A DNA stretch of 64,000 nt from Phlebopus portentosus (lineage: Eukaryota > Basidiomycota > Agaricomycetes > Boletales > Boletinellaceae): positions 1,302,001-1,366,000 of the forward strand of contig JAYXKI010000002.1 in assembly GCA_037892935.1 (NCBI GenBank), in the 5' to 3' direction. Every line of letters starts with the position of its first letter. The first letter of the stretch is position 1. Under the pieces are notes generated by a model, which worked only from the letters and a program-made list of their open reading frames with translations, was not told where the DNA came from and searched no databases. The translations under genes were made by a program, and so were the position numbers. Below, in pieces: positions 12,350-24,368 of this stretch.

Positions 12350-13777
12350 ATGTTTTGGATATTCATTATTCGGTTTTTTTCTATCCTGGTCAGCATTTGG
12401 TTTCACTTCTTACTGTCAGGGACGTATCAAGCGGCGCTTTCGGAACGACCACGAACACTCGCATTTCACCTCGAGGGAGACCGTGCGTCTCATCTACAGG
12501 ACGATGGGATTGGTTTTGTCAGTCAGGCCTCTCTGTTCCCAGATGGGCGTCCGACTGTAACTGTAAAGACGCGTCCGACGTCTGTATACAGACCGCGCTC
12601 TATTGATGCTTTCGTGGATGCGCGATCTAGTCTTGAGGACGTCAGCATCGAGTGGGATGCGTTTGACGTTGAAGGACCAGATATAGATGACAGACATACG
12701 CTTCAACAACTTGCCATGATGTCAGGAAATGCGTACGCACTGCCTGGTCAAAAGAATTGGTATGATCTTGATGGAGCGTGGAACGAAGTGAGTTAGTATA
12801 CAACTCTCAAGCGGAATAAGCTTTCTTATGATACAGTCTCTTCCGATAGGATGGGAAGATACTACTAATGGCTTCCGGGGGCATGTCTTCGTCTCATCGG
12901 ACAATTCCACAGTCATCCTGTCGATCAAGGGAACTACTTTGCAGGGGCCGACGTCCAAGAAAGATAAATTCAATGATAATCTACTTTTCTCGTGTTGCTG
13001 CGCTCGCGTCGATATTTCTTGGATGTTCAGCACCGTGTGTGATTGCTTCTCTAAACAGTGGAGATGTGACAATACGTGCCTCTCGAAGGCCTTGGTAGAA
13101 GAGAGTCTATTCTATTCTATTGGAGTTGTGAGTTGGGCCATTTCTCCTTGCTTCTTACCCGATTTATCATGCGACTGCTATAACAGAATCTATACAATAA
13201 TTTGACGAGTATGTATCCTTCAGCCAATATTTGGCTCACCGGTCATTCCCTGGGAGGCGCATTAGCTGCGCTACTAGGAGCAACCTTTGGTGTACCTTCA
13301 GTGGCTTTCGAATCTCCCGGCGAGCTGCTCGCAGCAACGCGCCTACATCTCCCTCTCCCTCCACGATCTCCTATCACGCACGTATACAATAACGCGGATC
13401 CAATCCCACAAGGCGCTTGCACTGGCTTCGGAAGCGTTTGTGCGCAGTCCGGTTTCGCTCTTGAGACTAAATGCCATTTAGGGAAGAAGATAGTGTATGA
13501 TACGATGGGAGCATACGGTTGGCGAGCTTCAGACGTGACGAAGCATACTATTCGTGAGGTTGTGACCGTAGTTCTTGCGGATGAACGAGAGTGGGAACCT
13601 GGAAGACATGTGCCGCTCGCTGTCGACGAAGACCCCGATTGTCTGGTAAGTAGTTCCGGTCTTTGACTATGGGTGTATTCTTAACAGAAGCTTTAGGCTT
13701 CGGAGTGTTACAAATGGGAGTTTGGAGATTTCAAGAACAAGAATGTATCATTTCAACCAGCTCTTGGACCTTCATAA
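12350..13777 (+). CDS. ATG15: ATG15, vacuolar phospholipase for autophagic bodies
   Basis: Lipase of the class 3 family that breaks down autophagic-body membranes in the vacuole; it reaches the lumen through the multivesicular body pathway. Four exons are read, with introns near 12787-12836, 13129-13187 and 13647-13696. A single signal anchor (MFWIFIIRFFSILVSIWF) lies at the N-terminus. Then come RPRTLAFHL, NWYDLDGAWNESLPIGWE, VILSIKGTTLQGPTSKKDKF, LLFSCCCARVD and the nucleophile elbow WLTGHSLGGALAALLG (Ser of GHSLG). ITHVYNNADPIPQGACTG carries the catalytic Asp, and the end is CYKWEFGDFK. An upstream in-frame ATG at 12260 is possible. The gene stops only 53 bp from the stop of the convergent guanine deaminase gene. 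Confidence 0.93.
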
Positions 13778-13830
13778 GTCATCTGCAACATTTGTACCTT
13801 TACATCTCTTGCATTGAATGTATCAACTAC

Positions 13831-15708
13831 CTAGTCATCTCCTAGCTGTGCGTCTGAGTGCGGATGAACATGCTTTCCCCCGATGCATTTACCCTGGACG
13901 AAGACTTTTCGAATGTTCCTATCATCACCACCAAAGAAGAACCGCTCAAGCCAGGTGTCGAGTGTTTTGCTTGCCACAGCTTCGTCGTAGTCATCACTGA
14001 CAAATTTGCCCCCTCCTCTCGAGAATTCGTCGCGCGGACTCCAGATTGCCGGATTACCTGTCTCGGTACGTACGCTAACAATGAGCGCGTCGAAGCTTTT
14101 GCCCTTCACGAACGAGCCAATCTTGTCCTCCATGCAGCATAGAGATGCTCCGCCGAGCGTCGCGAGATAAAGCAACGTAGATATTTCAAGTGGCTTTCCC
14201 GCGAAAGTTTCGTCCGAAGGATCGTTTGAATCTTTACGCTGGAGTGCGACCATCTTAGAGCATATGGAGGCATGCTGGATAGCCGTGATCATAGATGGTA
14301 AGAAGCCACCTGAAACATCTGTCCCAAGGCCGACCTGACGATTTTGTTGAATTAGTACCATTCTCTGGGTATATCCACATGGAACGTGAGTGAGAACCAC
14401 CTTTATGCCTCTGTCCAGGATTTCTCCCACTTTCGCCATACCACTCGTAAGATTAAAGTTACTCGTTGGACAGTGACTGATCCCCGAGTTGTTCTCTTTT
14501 ATTATCTCAAGATCGAGATCATTCAGATACACTCCATGTGCCAGTATTGTCCTCTCGTTTAGAAGTCCAAAGTGATCGTAGACGTCCGCATACGATTTCC
14601 GCTCGGGAACAAAGACATCGTCTCTTCATACTCATCTGTATTTTCTGCGATGTGCGTCTGAGTGGCCAACTTCTTATCGGATTTGACGATTTTCCCGAGA
14701 TCGCAAAGAAGCTTATCGGTGCAAGAAATGGCGAATCGAGGGGTGACAACTGGGTGAACAAGGTCGGAATTCAAGGAGCGTATGTACTTTATGATTTCTT
14801 TCGTCTCGTCCAATGCGGTATCCACATCAGGCTCTTTGACGTCGTCTGGACAGTCGCGGTTCATATTACATTTCTAAATCCGCATATAAGTGTGACATCT
14901 AAACGAAGTCATTCAATTACTTACTCCGACTAGGGCGCGCTGGCCTAAAGGTGAGTTTAAAAATCAGAATCTGGTTTGTCGACTCAGTGACTGAATGACA
15001 TGCCTAGCTGCAGAACGACGTCTGCCAAAACTTTGGTTGCTTCTAGGTGCGAAGTCCCGTAGTAGCAGCATGTCGTTGTCTATGAGTCAAGAAATCAGAA
15101 TCCAGCGAAAGTAACGTATGTCTACAGCCCGCTCACGCCATATGCAATGAACTTGCGGACCACTTCTGGATAAACTTTCTTGGCGAACTCGGGATTCGTG
15201 AAATTTCCCTCCATCGGATACGTGACTTGATCAAGCCAATCAAGGAGTGTAAGTTGGCCTCCGCTGTAAGTTGAGCAATTAGCTTGACTGGAACTGGCCG
15301 TGCCAGAAGCGGCGGTGGTACGTACATTCCCATGTTAGGGACTTGCGGAGCATGCTAAGCGTAGGGGCATTGAGAACAAGCAAATTAGGGCGTTGAAGAC
15401 AGAAGTGGACCTACCGTATGCGTATCAATAAATCCCGGCATGATGAATTCGCCGTCGTTCAGTAACGTCAGCTCGATGTGTACTTTTCCCTCGCTAGATG
15501 CCTTGACTTCGGCCACCTTTTGCTCAATCGTGTTCGACACGCTGCGGGGCTCAACATCGTGCCCCATCCACATTATAGTACCGTCATGATTGACAATAAT
15601 CAGAGCTCGTGGGAGCCTTTCGTAGTGCGTCAAGCTTTTGGGATTGATAACTGAGCCATAGAAGATGGAGAGTGTAGTATGAGTGCTGCTGGTTTTACTG
15701 CGCGACAT
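13831..15708 (-). CDS. GUD1: guanine deaminase, copy 1, apparent frameshift
   Basis: Zinc amidohydrolase converting guanine to xanthine in purine salvage and nitrogen scavenging. Family motifs are present: PGFIDTHTHAPQ (zinc HxH across an intron), TTCCYYGT, TPRFAISC, TQTHIAEN, ISHCPTSNFNL and VGLGTDVSGG. It is a tandem duplicate of the gene at 16068-17870. Aligned with copy 2, one base is missing near 14603-14608: copy 2 reads LFNECKSYADVY where copy 1 would read LFPERKSYADVY only with an extra base. No intron bridges the gap. The copy is therefore a pseudogene or carries a sequencing error. A 66-nt intron just before VGLGTDVSGG is open in frame with no stop. ATG 15706-15708, TAG 13831-13833. 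Confidence 0.8.
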
Positions 15709-16067
15709 GGATACTACGGTTGGGGGTACTCGAATAAAACATAACTATCCGTCTCAGGTTTAAGTAGTCTTCTTGAAGGGTGTCCGACTACAAAGGAAGA
15801 TCCGTAACAATTGTCGCTGTCGTGACTTACGTTAGGTCTTTTGATGTTCCCGAGTTTCTGTGTCAATACGATGTGCAGTTTTTTCTCCACAGGCGCTCAA
15901 TATCAACCAATTGGAATCGAACAAAGCAACTACTTAACCTTACGTATGAAAGTATTTCCGAACCAGTACTAGTGATCTGAATAAATCATAATACGCTATG
16001 CGACCCTGTGTCTCTGGGAGTAGAATATGATCTAGTGTCAGTCTGGTATGCAATGCATCTAAACCCT

Positions 16068-17870
16068 TCAATTCTTCAGTGAACCTCGCAGAAGTGTCCC
16101 ACCAATACATTTCCCTTGAACGAATACCTTCAATATATTTCTATCGTCTCCACCAAAAAGGAATTGCTCGAGCAAGGCATCTAATCTCTTCTTTGCCTCC
16201 TCTTCAGTCTGGTTTCTAGCACCTGAAAACTCGCCTGGCATGGACCAGATTGCCGGATTACCCGTTTCAGGGCGTACGCTCACGATGAGAGCGTCGAAAC
16301 TCTTGCCGGGAGCGAAGGAACCGATTTTGTTCTCCATACAACAGAGGGAGGCGCCACCTAAAGTTGCGAGATAGAGTACTGTTGCGATTGGGAGTTGTTT
16401 GCCTGCAAAACGTGAACTCTTCGCCGATAATGATGGCTTCCCCGCAATTTGCAATGCAACCATCTTGGAGCACATTGAAGCGTGTTGGATCGCTGTGACT
16501 ATGGAAGGAGAGAATCCGCCTGATACGTCCGAACCAAGTCCAACCTGTAAGAGACTCGTCAGTTCGCCATCATCAACATTTTCGAGGAAGGTGCCGTTCA
16601 CCTTGATCCCTCTATCGAGCATCTCACCGATATTCGCCATCCCACTCCGTAAATTAAAGTTGCTCGTCGGACAATGACTTATCCCAGCACCAGTCTTCTT
16701 CACCAAATCTAGTTCGTGATCGTCCAAGTGCACGGCATGGGCTAAGATCGTTCTTTCACATAACAGATCATTCGAGTCGTATACGTCCGCATATGACTTG
16801 CACTCGTTGAACAAGTCCTTCGTAAAAGCAATTTCACCCTTATTTTCCGCTATGTGTGTTTGTATGGCTAGCGTCTCATCTGACCTGGCCATGTCCCCCA
16901 GCCCGCGGAGGAGATCGCTTGTACTGCTGATAGCGAATCGAGGTGTAAGGACCGGATGGATTAAGTCGGAATTTAATGAACGGATGTAGGCTATTAGTTC
17001 TTTTGTGGACTTTAGGGAGTCTCCAGCTGAGGGTTCCCGGTAATAATCTGGGCAATTTCGATCCATGTTGCATTTCTGGATTTGATCTTAGTATCTGATT
17101 CACGAATGAGATGCACAGTAACTCACTCCGACTAGCGCACGTTGGCCTAGCATAAAATCAGAACACATGCATGCAGATAACTAGAAAACGATAACATACC
17201 GAGCTTCAAGATAGTGTCGGCCAAAACTTTCGTCGATTCTAGGTGGAGGGTTCCGTAATAGCAACACGTAGTGGTCTAGACATCAACAATAGTTAGAAGA
17301 TAAATATAAATATAAAGCTAATCAACTCACACCGAAGGCGATGAATCGCCGAACGACCTCCGGATAGACCATCTTTGCAAACTCCGCGTCTCGGAATCGG
17401 GACTCCATAGGAAATGTGACGTTTTCGAGCCAGTCGAGGAGTTCATATTGTTGTCCACTGCGAAATTTATCGGACGATTCATCAAAATGACAAACAGGAA
17501 TGAATCTGAGAGCCGAACCTTCCCATGTTGGGGACCTGCGGTGCATGCTGATAAGAACTGGTGGTCAGCGTCGAAGAATGAATTATCGCGAAGTAAAACG
17601 TACTGTGTGTGTATCAACAAGCCCTGGTAAGATGAACTCCCCGTCCTGCAATTCAGTTACGAAAACATGGACGTCTTCACCAAAAGATGCTTTGAGCTCA
17701 GAAAGTCTTTGGTTTATTATCTTCTGAACGTCACACGAGTCCACTTCCCGTTCGATCCATGCTATGGTTCCAGTTGGATCAACGGCCAGGAGCGCTCTCG
17801 GAAGGACAGTATACTCCGTAAGACTTTGAGGATTTATTATCGCGCCACAGAATATGGAGATAGTCGACAT
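16068..17870 (-). CDS. GUD1: guanine deaminase, copy 2 (intact)
   Basis: Intact partner of the tandem pair. Short 5' exons encode MSTISIFCGAIINPQ, PGLVDTHTHAPQVPNMG, LLDWLENVTFPME and TTTCCYYGTLHLESTKVLAD. One long exon covers the rest: CNMDRNCPDYY, LTPRFAIS, IQTHIAEN, RTILAHAVHLDD, GISHCPTSNFNLRSGMA, GLGSDVSGG, LATLGGASLC, SFDALIVSV and FGGDDRNILKVFVQGK. All zinc and active-site motifs are present. Within the long open frame, 19 codons between DRGIK and VGLGSDVSGG are absent from the family consensus and start GTGAAC and end TTACAG, so they are a 57-nt intron without a stop. The gene diverges from GPI10 over 177 bp. TGA 16068-16070. Confidence 0.93.
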
Positions 17871-18047
17871 GATGAGGCTGAAGCGAGAGTAAGCTGCCGC
17901 GCTGAAGGGGCCATGACTCTATTTATTAACCGAGTAGTACGAAGATAAGATAACCAACCAGGCCCTGATTGATGATGTCGCGTGCGCGTGCCTTACTTAT
18001 TGGGTTTCTTGTCTTCATATAATCATGATCAACGTCACGCTTCTTGC

Positions 18048-19997
18048 ATGAACACTACCTCAGTTATTCTCATAGCTCTTGCCTCGCGCATCCTCATCGC
18101 TCTTTCGACTCGTACTTTCTTTCAGCCAGACGAATTCTTTCAAAGTCTAGAAGTTGCCCATCGCGCTATCTTTGGCTATGGTCACCTTACTTGGGAATGG
18201 ACAACTTCGCCACCAATTCGCAGCGTGTTCTTCCCATCACTCTATATCCCTATCTATTGGCTTTTGAAGGTCACACGGTTGGATAAAGGAAAACTTCTGG
18301 TGAGAGGCTGATAATACGTGTATTTAGAACGTGTTGTGACTGAAAGCTCAAGATCATAGCACCGAAGATTTTGCAAGGCGTGATTGCCAGCATAACAGAC
18401 ATAAGCACACGCGAACTAGCCAGGCAATTGCTAGGGGATCGATACGTTGACACTACCGTAGGCTTTAATTATTCATCTCAGTTTGCGTTTGTCTAACTGT
18501 CCGCAGTATTTTCTTTCTCTCGCCTCGTTCTTCCATATCTTGGCGTTGAGTCGGACACTTTCAAATTCCGTAGAAACGTCCTTAACCACTGCCGCGCTCT
18601 GCTTCTGGCCATGGCATTCGCTGGATAATTGCAGGTGAGATTAGGCTATTTTACGTAAAGATATTTATCATGACGAAGAAATTTCACAGAGGACTACAAC
18701 TTGCCTTCGCGTTAGCAGCAGCAAGCTGCTTGGTGCGCCCGACAAGTGCCATCCTATGGGCTTTTCTTGCCGTCGAGCTTTGTTGGCGCTCACGCTCAAA
18801 TAAAAAGTATCTTGAAGTTCTCTTCTTCACGGGGATCACAACAGCGTTAGTGAATCCATCAAGCTATTCGCAAGAATTCCGTTTACTGAAACCACAAATA
18901 GGTTGATTACTGCTGGATTCCTCATCCTCATCGACAGTTTATACTTCGGAAGAGTAACGTTTACGCCGCTGAATTTCATTCGCACGAATCTGTCGTCCGT
19001 CTCGCTTTTCTACGGCCAAGCGCCGTGGCATTACTATCTGACCCAGGGTCTCCCAATCCTGCTGAATGTTTGCCTGCCATCATTCGTATTTGGTTCATGG
19101 AGTGTTTTCAAAGAGGGATTGAGGCATCAGAAGACGCTACTTGCGTTGATTGTCTGGACGATCTTCATTTACTCCCTTTTGGGTCATAAGGAGTGGAGGT
19201 TCCTTCATCCTATTTTACCACTCATGATCATACTGTCGGCCAAGTCTCTGGTCGACGGCAGCAGTACCTCAAAAGCTGAAGGAAATGATACTAATCAATC
19301 CAAGCCTCCCTCCTTATTGGCACAGTCGAGGTCAGTACCCATCAGCCTGAAGACAAAAGTCATTTGTGCTCTCGGACTGCTCCCTGGACTATATGTTATG
19401 CGTTTTCATGGCAGAGCCCAAATCAGCGTCATGTCCTACCTGCGTTCACTCAATCCATCTGTCCTACACTCCGTTGGCTTTCTGATGCCCTGTCATTCGA
19501 CTCCATGGCAAGCCTACCTCCACAGACCTGAGCTTGAAGAGGGCCTTTTGTGGGCTTTGAGCTGTGAACCTCCGTTACAGTATGTACTTTTTAAAATTTA
19601 TTCATGCTCATTATCAGGATGATGATAAATGCTGGTTAGTGGGTTGAACACATCAACTTACGGAGACCAAACAGACATCTTCTACGCCTCCCCACTCACA
19701 TATCTCAAGCAAAACTTCCCCTCTTCCGTCGACGCGTCATTCCCGCCTTCTCCGTACCCGTCAACGTCACCAGCCACGCTTCCACCGGAAAACAATAAGT
19801 GGGATCACCGGTGGCCTTCACACCTCGTATTCTTCGGTGCGCTAATGGAGGATGAGAGGGAAGGTAGGCAAGTGGAGTTATATCTGAGAGAGATGGGATA
19901 TGATGAGGTTTGGAATGCGAGGAATGGGTTTGAGGAGGATCGGAGGAGGAGAGGTGGTGTGAAGGTTTGGCGGTGGCAAGAGGAGAAAAGGGCGTGA
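18048..19997 (+). CDS. GPI10: GPI mannosyltransferase III (PIG-B/Gpi10)
   Basis: ER membrane dolichol-phosphate-mannose dependent enzyme (GT22 family) that adds the third mannose to the GPI anchor precursor. About six exons. The luminal loop [17 protein letters not shown] with the catalytic DE pair is followed by [23 protein letters not shown], and many hydrophobic helices. [43 protein letters not shown] and [17 protein letters not shown] are diagnostic of PIG-B rather than ALG9, ALG12 or SMP3. The C-terminal exon ([16 protein letters not shown] ... [12 protein letters not shown]) matches the family tail. ATG 18048 puts a transmembrane segment at the N-terminus; an in-frame ATG at 17982 exists. 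TGA 19995-19997. Confidence 0.9.
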
Positions 19998-20177
19998 TTG
20001 GTCTAATATACTTCCGGTGCTGTCAACTGCGAAAGATAAAAGGTTGCTATATGCATTATATTACTTGGGTATATCTAGAAACATGTATGCGATTCTGCGC
20101 GAAATGACTACTTAATTACCTGGTACAATTGTGTGTAAGTACGTATGTCGACAAGACAAGACTGAAAGAAAAAAAAA

Positions 20178-23100
20178 TCAATTTGAACCGTCAAGAGCTC
20201 TCAACGCATTCTGCGCAAGCTCTCTAGCTTCCAAGCCTCCATCGCTGCCAATAGCACCCGCGTCGCTCGATTCCAACCCAATCCCACTACCAGTACCTCC
20301 AGCAATACCAAGACTAAGTAACCTCCTCCGTCCCTCTCCTTCCAATTCACCGACCAGTCTCGAGGACGTGCTACCGCTATTGCCGCCGAGCCTGACAGGC
20401 GATGCTTCGCGCAGGACGTGCTTCAGCGCCTCGTCCATGCCGAAATCCCTCATCTTCCGCGGGTGGTTACGCGCGAGGAGCTCGACGCACAGAATGGACG
20501 CGTTGCGGATCTGCGGGTGGTGTGAGAGGAGAGACGTCCGGAGGGATGAAAGGATCCGGAGATTGGACGTGACGTGGAAAGAGGTATCTGAGAGATTGGA
20601 TATATTGTTGATTACTTTAATCGCCTGTATAGAAACAATGGGGATTTATGTGTTTAGTTTTTTTTTTTCCTGGGGAGTTGTGTTGTAGGTAAGGACATAC
20701 GTGCAAAACAACATTCTCGCTGGGAGACTCCATGGCATCTGCTAGAATTTTCAACAACTCATCAGGCGGGATATGTTCTAATAACATGTGAACATCGTCC
20801 GGAGACGTTGCGATATTCGCAGCAAGCTCCAACGCTTGCTCCTGTACATCCTCTTTCGAGTCGACAAGGCACCTAAGAAGTGATCAATCTTCACGGCCCG
20901 TCACTTCATGAAAAGGCGCTTACGATCTCAAGTGATCCCACCCGACTTGTTTCATGATGGATAATTTGTCTTTGGAGCTTGCCTTGTCAAGGAGGTTCTT
21001 GACGGCCCATAGTGCGCTGACTTTGAGTTTGTCCTCCGAAGCTCTAGTGAGCTCTGCGATCCGGGAGACCGCTCCTCGTTCCACAATCGTCTAACAACGT
21101 AGACAGTAACGGAAGTAACCAATGAGCCACACAAATGTACTTATGAAGGAGACATACATCCACTCACCTGCCTCAGAGGCGAAAAATCAGTCAACAGATT
21201 ACACAGCCCCGCAAGCGCGATATTCATCACGCGCCTATCCTCGTCGGGGTTTTCCACAATCTGGCACAGCGTGACACCAACACCGGAGTCGAGCAGACTC
21301 GTCCGCAACACGCGGACAGAACGACCGAGGGCGCGTACACACTGGCATGCAGCGTAACGCACTCCTGCATTTCTGGGATGCTCGAGGCAGACGGAGATGA
21401 GCGGAAGTAGGTTGAACACGCCCGCGATCTCATTGCGGATGTCGTTGGAAAGCATTGCTAAGGAGGCGATGGCGGTTAAGGCCGCCTATAAATTTGCAAT
21501 TCGTTATTTCTGATTCAAGGGATATGGATACTATAGTACTGACTTCTCGTAACCGCGAGGTATCAATTGCCTCGCCGTCTTCCCATTCCTGGGGTTTCGT
21601 CGTTGGTGTAACTGAGCTGACAACCTCCGCGAGCTTGGCGAGCGCACCAGATTTCCAGGCATCGAGACAACGGTCCGTGTTATCAGCGACAAGCCAGCCT
21701 GTAGAGAAAAGTCAGCGAACCAATTCGTAAAGAGGGAGATTCTGACGCACTGAGAATATGACACGCCTTAGCTCGATTCACAGCAGGCTCCTTCGTATTC
21801 GAGATGATTGAGCTCAAGACGTGTATTACCATAGTGGAAAATCGATGATCGTTGCCCAAGTTTGCGGAACGGATGATATTCGTGATACTTTCCAGAGGAA
21901 AAATGTTAGAAAAGGGGGACAAAAGTTAGGGAGTCGATGATGACGACATTATACTTAGAACCTACCATAAACTCGCAGCCAACCGCACCTCGGACTTTCT
22001 GTCTCTCGCAAGGTCTGAGGCTACCGACAGTACGGACTGTGAGGCTTCGAAGAATGCGAGCACTCGGGATCAGAATCTAGATCTGGGGTGTACAAGAAAA
22101 TGACGAAATGGCGAACCTTTTTGTTCGGAAGAAGATTTGGAAAGGACAAGGGCGATAGTTTGATTATCTTTTACCAGCGTGGCGACGGCATACAAGGCGA
22201 CTTCCTGTTGCTTTACATCATCATCAAGGCAGGGTCCGGTGTATCAGGTTCGTCGGTCGGACGCATTTTGGAAAGTATAACCCACCACGAAATCCTTACT
22301 GTTCAACATCCCGGCTAGCTGCCTCATTACCCAGCCACCCTGTCGACCGGGGGAGTTGGCATCTACGAGTGCGGTGACTTCCCATCCTCTCTTGCCCTTG
22401 CTTTCTTTCACCCTTTCAGCTGGAGGGAGCCAGTCGGCCACAGCAATGCGGTGTTTGGGTATTCGCACGCCGAACGCAAGGAGTTGAGCGATGTACAGTT
22501 TGATCATGGGCGTTGGACTCTCCAGGAGAGGGAGGAACACGTCAAGAGCCTGAGTCTGCATTTCCGGTCAGCAAAAGCAAGAACCAGAAGACCACACCGC
22601 GCTCAAAACTTGCCTGGAAAATATAATCGAGAGTAGACCGAGCCTCACTTCGTCGGTCAACGCAACACTGCTCACCCAAATCCCATAACGAAGGCCCAGC
22701 ACAATCCGCAATAGCAACAAACAGTGCTCTGAGCGCTCTGACGATAGCTATTTTTAGAAACACTGGATCGTGATCTGAAAGCCCTGCGAGAGCATCGAGG
22801 ATTGCACTCGGTGCGTCTGCTTCGAGAAGACCGAAAGCACTTCTCGTGGACCTATGAGTCTAAGAATGTTGGCGGGATGTGTGCTGTGTGTGTGTAGAGA
22901 ATGTGTCCTCACCATGAGCGAGTGATGCGACTACATTGGCCGCCTCTGATCGTATCTGAGCCGCAGTAGAATCAGCTATAGTAGACGGCCCGACGTTGCT
23001 TTCCACTACTGGGTTGTAGTTTACATAACTAACGATACTATAGTAATATAGAGTTGTAAGGTACACGCTGCTTACGGCGAAATGTACGGGAAAGCGGTCA

Positions 23101-23218
23101 CGTACGAGGGTAAGAGAGGACCCTCCGGGCCTGGAGTATGTTTAAGAGCGAGTTTTGCAGACGGATTTCCGATGACGGTGTTTTTTATGTGTTTGAGGTA
23201 GCCAAGAACGTCGACCAT
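20178..23218 (-). CDS. ARMC8/Vid28 armadillo subunit of the GID/CTLH ubiquitin ligase
   Basis: Armadillo-repeat scaffold protein that, as Gid5/Vid28 in yeast and ARMC8 in animals, holds substrate receptors in the GID/CTLH E3 ligase controlling gluconeogenic enzymes. About ten exons with helical repeats: AANVVASLAHG, IVRALRALFVAIADCAG, QALDVFLPLLESPTPMIKLYIAQLLAFG, YAACQCVRALGRSVRVLRTSLLDSGVG, then near the end QEQALELAANIATSPDDVHMLLEHIP and NASILCVELLARNHP. The serine/glycine-rich insert near the C-terminus and final ARELAQNALRALD also fit. ATG chosen at 23216-23218 (MVDVLGYLKHIKN), only 145 bp from the divergent dephospho-CoA kinase start. The identity is a family-level judgement from repeat content and order. 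Confidence 0.78.
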
Positions 23219-23363
23219 CGTCGTCGGTGAGGAAGGGCAAGTGATGCGTGATGAAAGAAAGTAGACGCGTCTTGTCACTCACTCAGCCTCAGATTGGTCG
23301 TCGCGTCTCATTGTCATCGCATCCCGGCTCGCGCTCAATTGTCTTCAGCCCACCATCATCTCG
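23219..23363. promoter_or_regulatory. 145 bp divergent promoter, ARMC8 / dephospho-CoA kinase
   Basis: The two start codons point away from each other with only 145 bp between them, so both leaders and promoters must fit in this space. No canonical TATA box was picked out. Confidence 0.55.
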
Positions 23364-24231
23364 ATGCTTGGTATGTATGCTAGCTACGTTTTGCTCATCC
23401 CTCAACGTCTCATTCTCAACTTAATCTTGCAATTTAGTTGTCGGACTGACGGGTGGGATTGCGACGGGCAAGTCCACCGTTTCATCGCTGCTTAAAGCAC
23501 ACACAATTACGGTCATCGACGCGGACGTGATCGCACGTCAGGTCGTGCAACCTGGCACAAAGGCCCATGCTGAGATTGTTAGATATTTCGGAGAGGAAAT
23601 ACTTCTCGCAGACGGGACCCTGGATCGCCCGAAGCTGGGGGCGGTCATCTTCGGGGACGAAGGGAAAAGGAAGCAGCTGAATTCTATTGTGCACCCCGCC
23701 GTGCGCATGGAGATGGTCCGACAAGTGATCTGGGCATGGTTGAAAGGGAAGCGATACTGCGTCATCGATGTCCCCTTGCTCATCGAGACTGGGTTGCACC
23801 AGTGGGTCGGACTCACCGTCGTCGTGTCCTGGTGAGTACTACATCTACGTCATGTGCCCGTTTGATCCCGTTTACTCTCCATTACATGATATGTATGCAA
23901 AAGCCCTGAGGAGATCCAGCTTTCACGGCTCATGCAGCGAGATAACATGCCCGAAGAAGCCGCACGAGCACGGGTCAAGTCGCAGATGCCCATTTCCGCG
24001 AAAGCAGATTACGCAGACATTGTCATCGACAACACTGGCTCATTGGACAAATTGCGATCGAGGGTAGATGACCTGATACTACGACTAGACACGAAGACGC
24101 GCTGGATATGGTTCGTCGAGTGGCTCATACCTCCTGTCGGGATTGCAAGTGCGGTACTGACGTTGATTATGAGACGGTGTATGAGTGTATGTAGTAGAAG
24201 GTACAAAGAGAATAATCGGAAGCAGAAATAG
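23364..24231 (+). CDS. CAB5: dephospho-CoA kinase
   Basis: Final CoA synthesis step: ATP-dependent 3' phosphorylation of dephospho-CoA. Exons 23364-23370 (only seven bases: ATG CTT G), 23438-23831 and 23904-24231 join precisely to give MLVVGLTGGIATGKSTV, with the P-loop GGIATGKST. DADVIARQVVQPGT, RPKLGAVIF, LNSIVHPAVR, VIDVPLLIETG and PEEIQLSRLMQRDNMPEEAARAR are all family signatures. A C-terminal hydrophobic segment (VEWLIPPVGIASAVLTLIM) follows the kinase domain and may anchor it to a membrane, as in other fungal and animal forms. TAG 24229-24231. It shares a 145 bp promoter with ARMC8. Confidence 0.94.
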
Positions 24232-24368
24232 AATAAAATATTGGTTACATTCAAAGCATGACGTGTTACTACTAACAAAGAGATCGGCGTGTATGTACAT
24301 AAGCGCACTCTTACCTTACAGCTACAGCTACAGCTCATCCCATCCCTCTCTCCCTCATCTCTCTCATC

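Noticed and set aside
14590..14640. 30-nt intron to explain the frame change in guanine deaminase copy 1
   Set aside because: Too short, and the resulting join is still out of frame.
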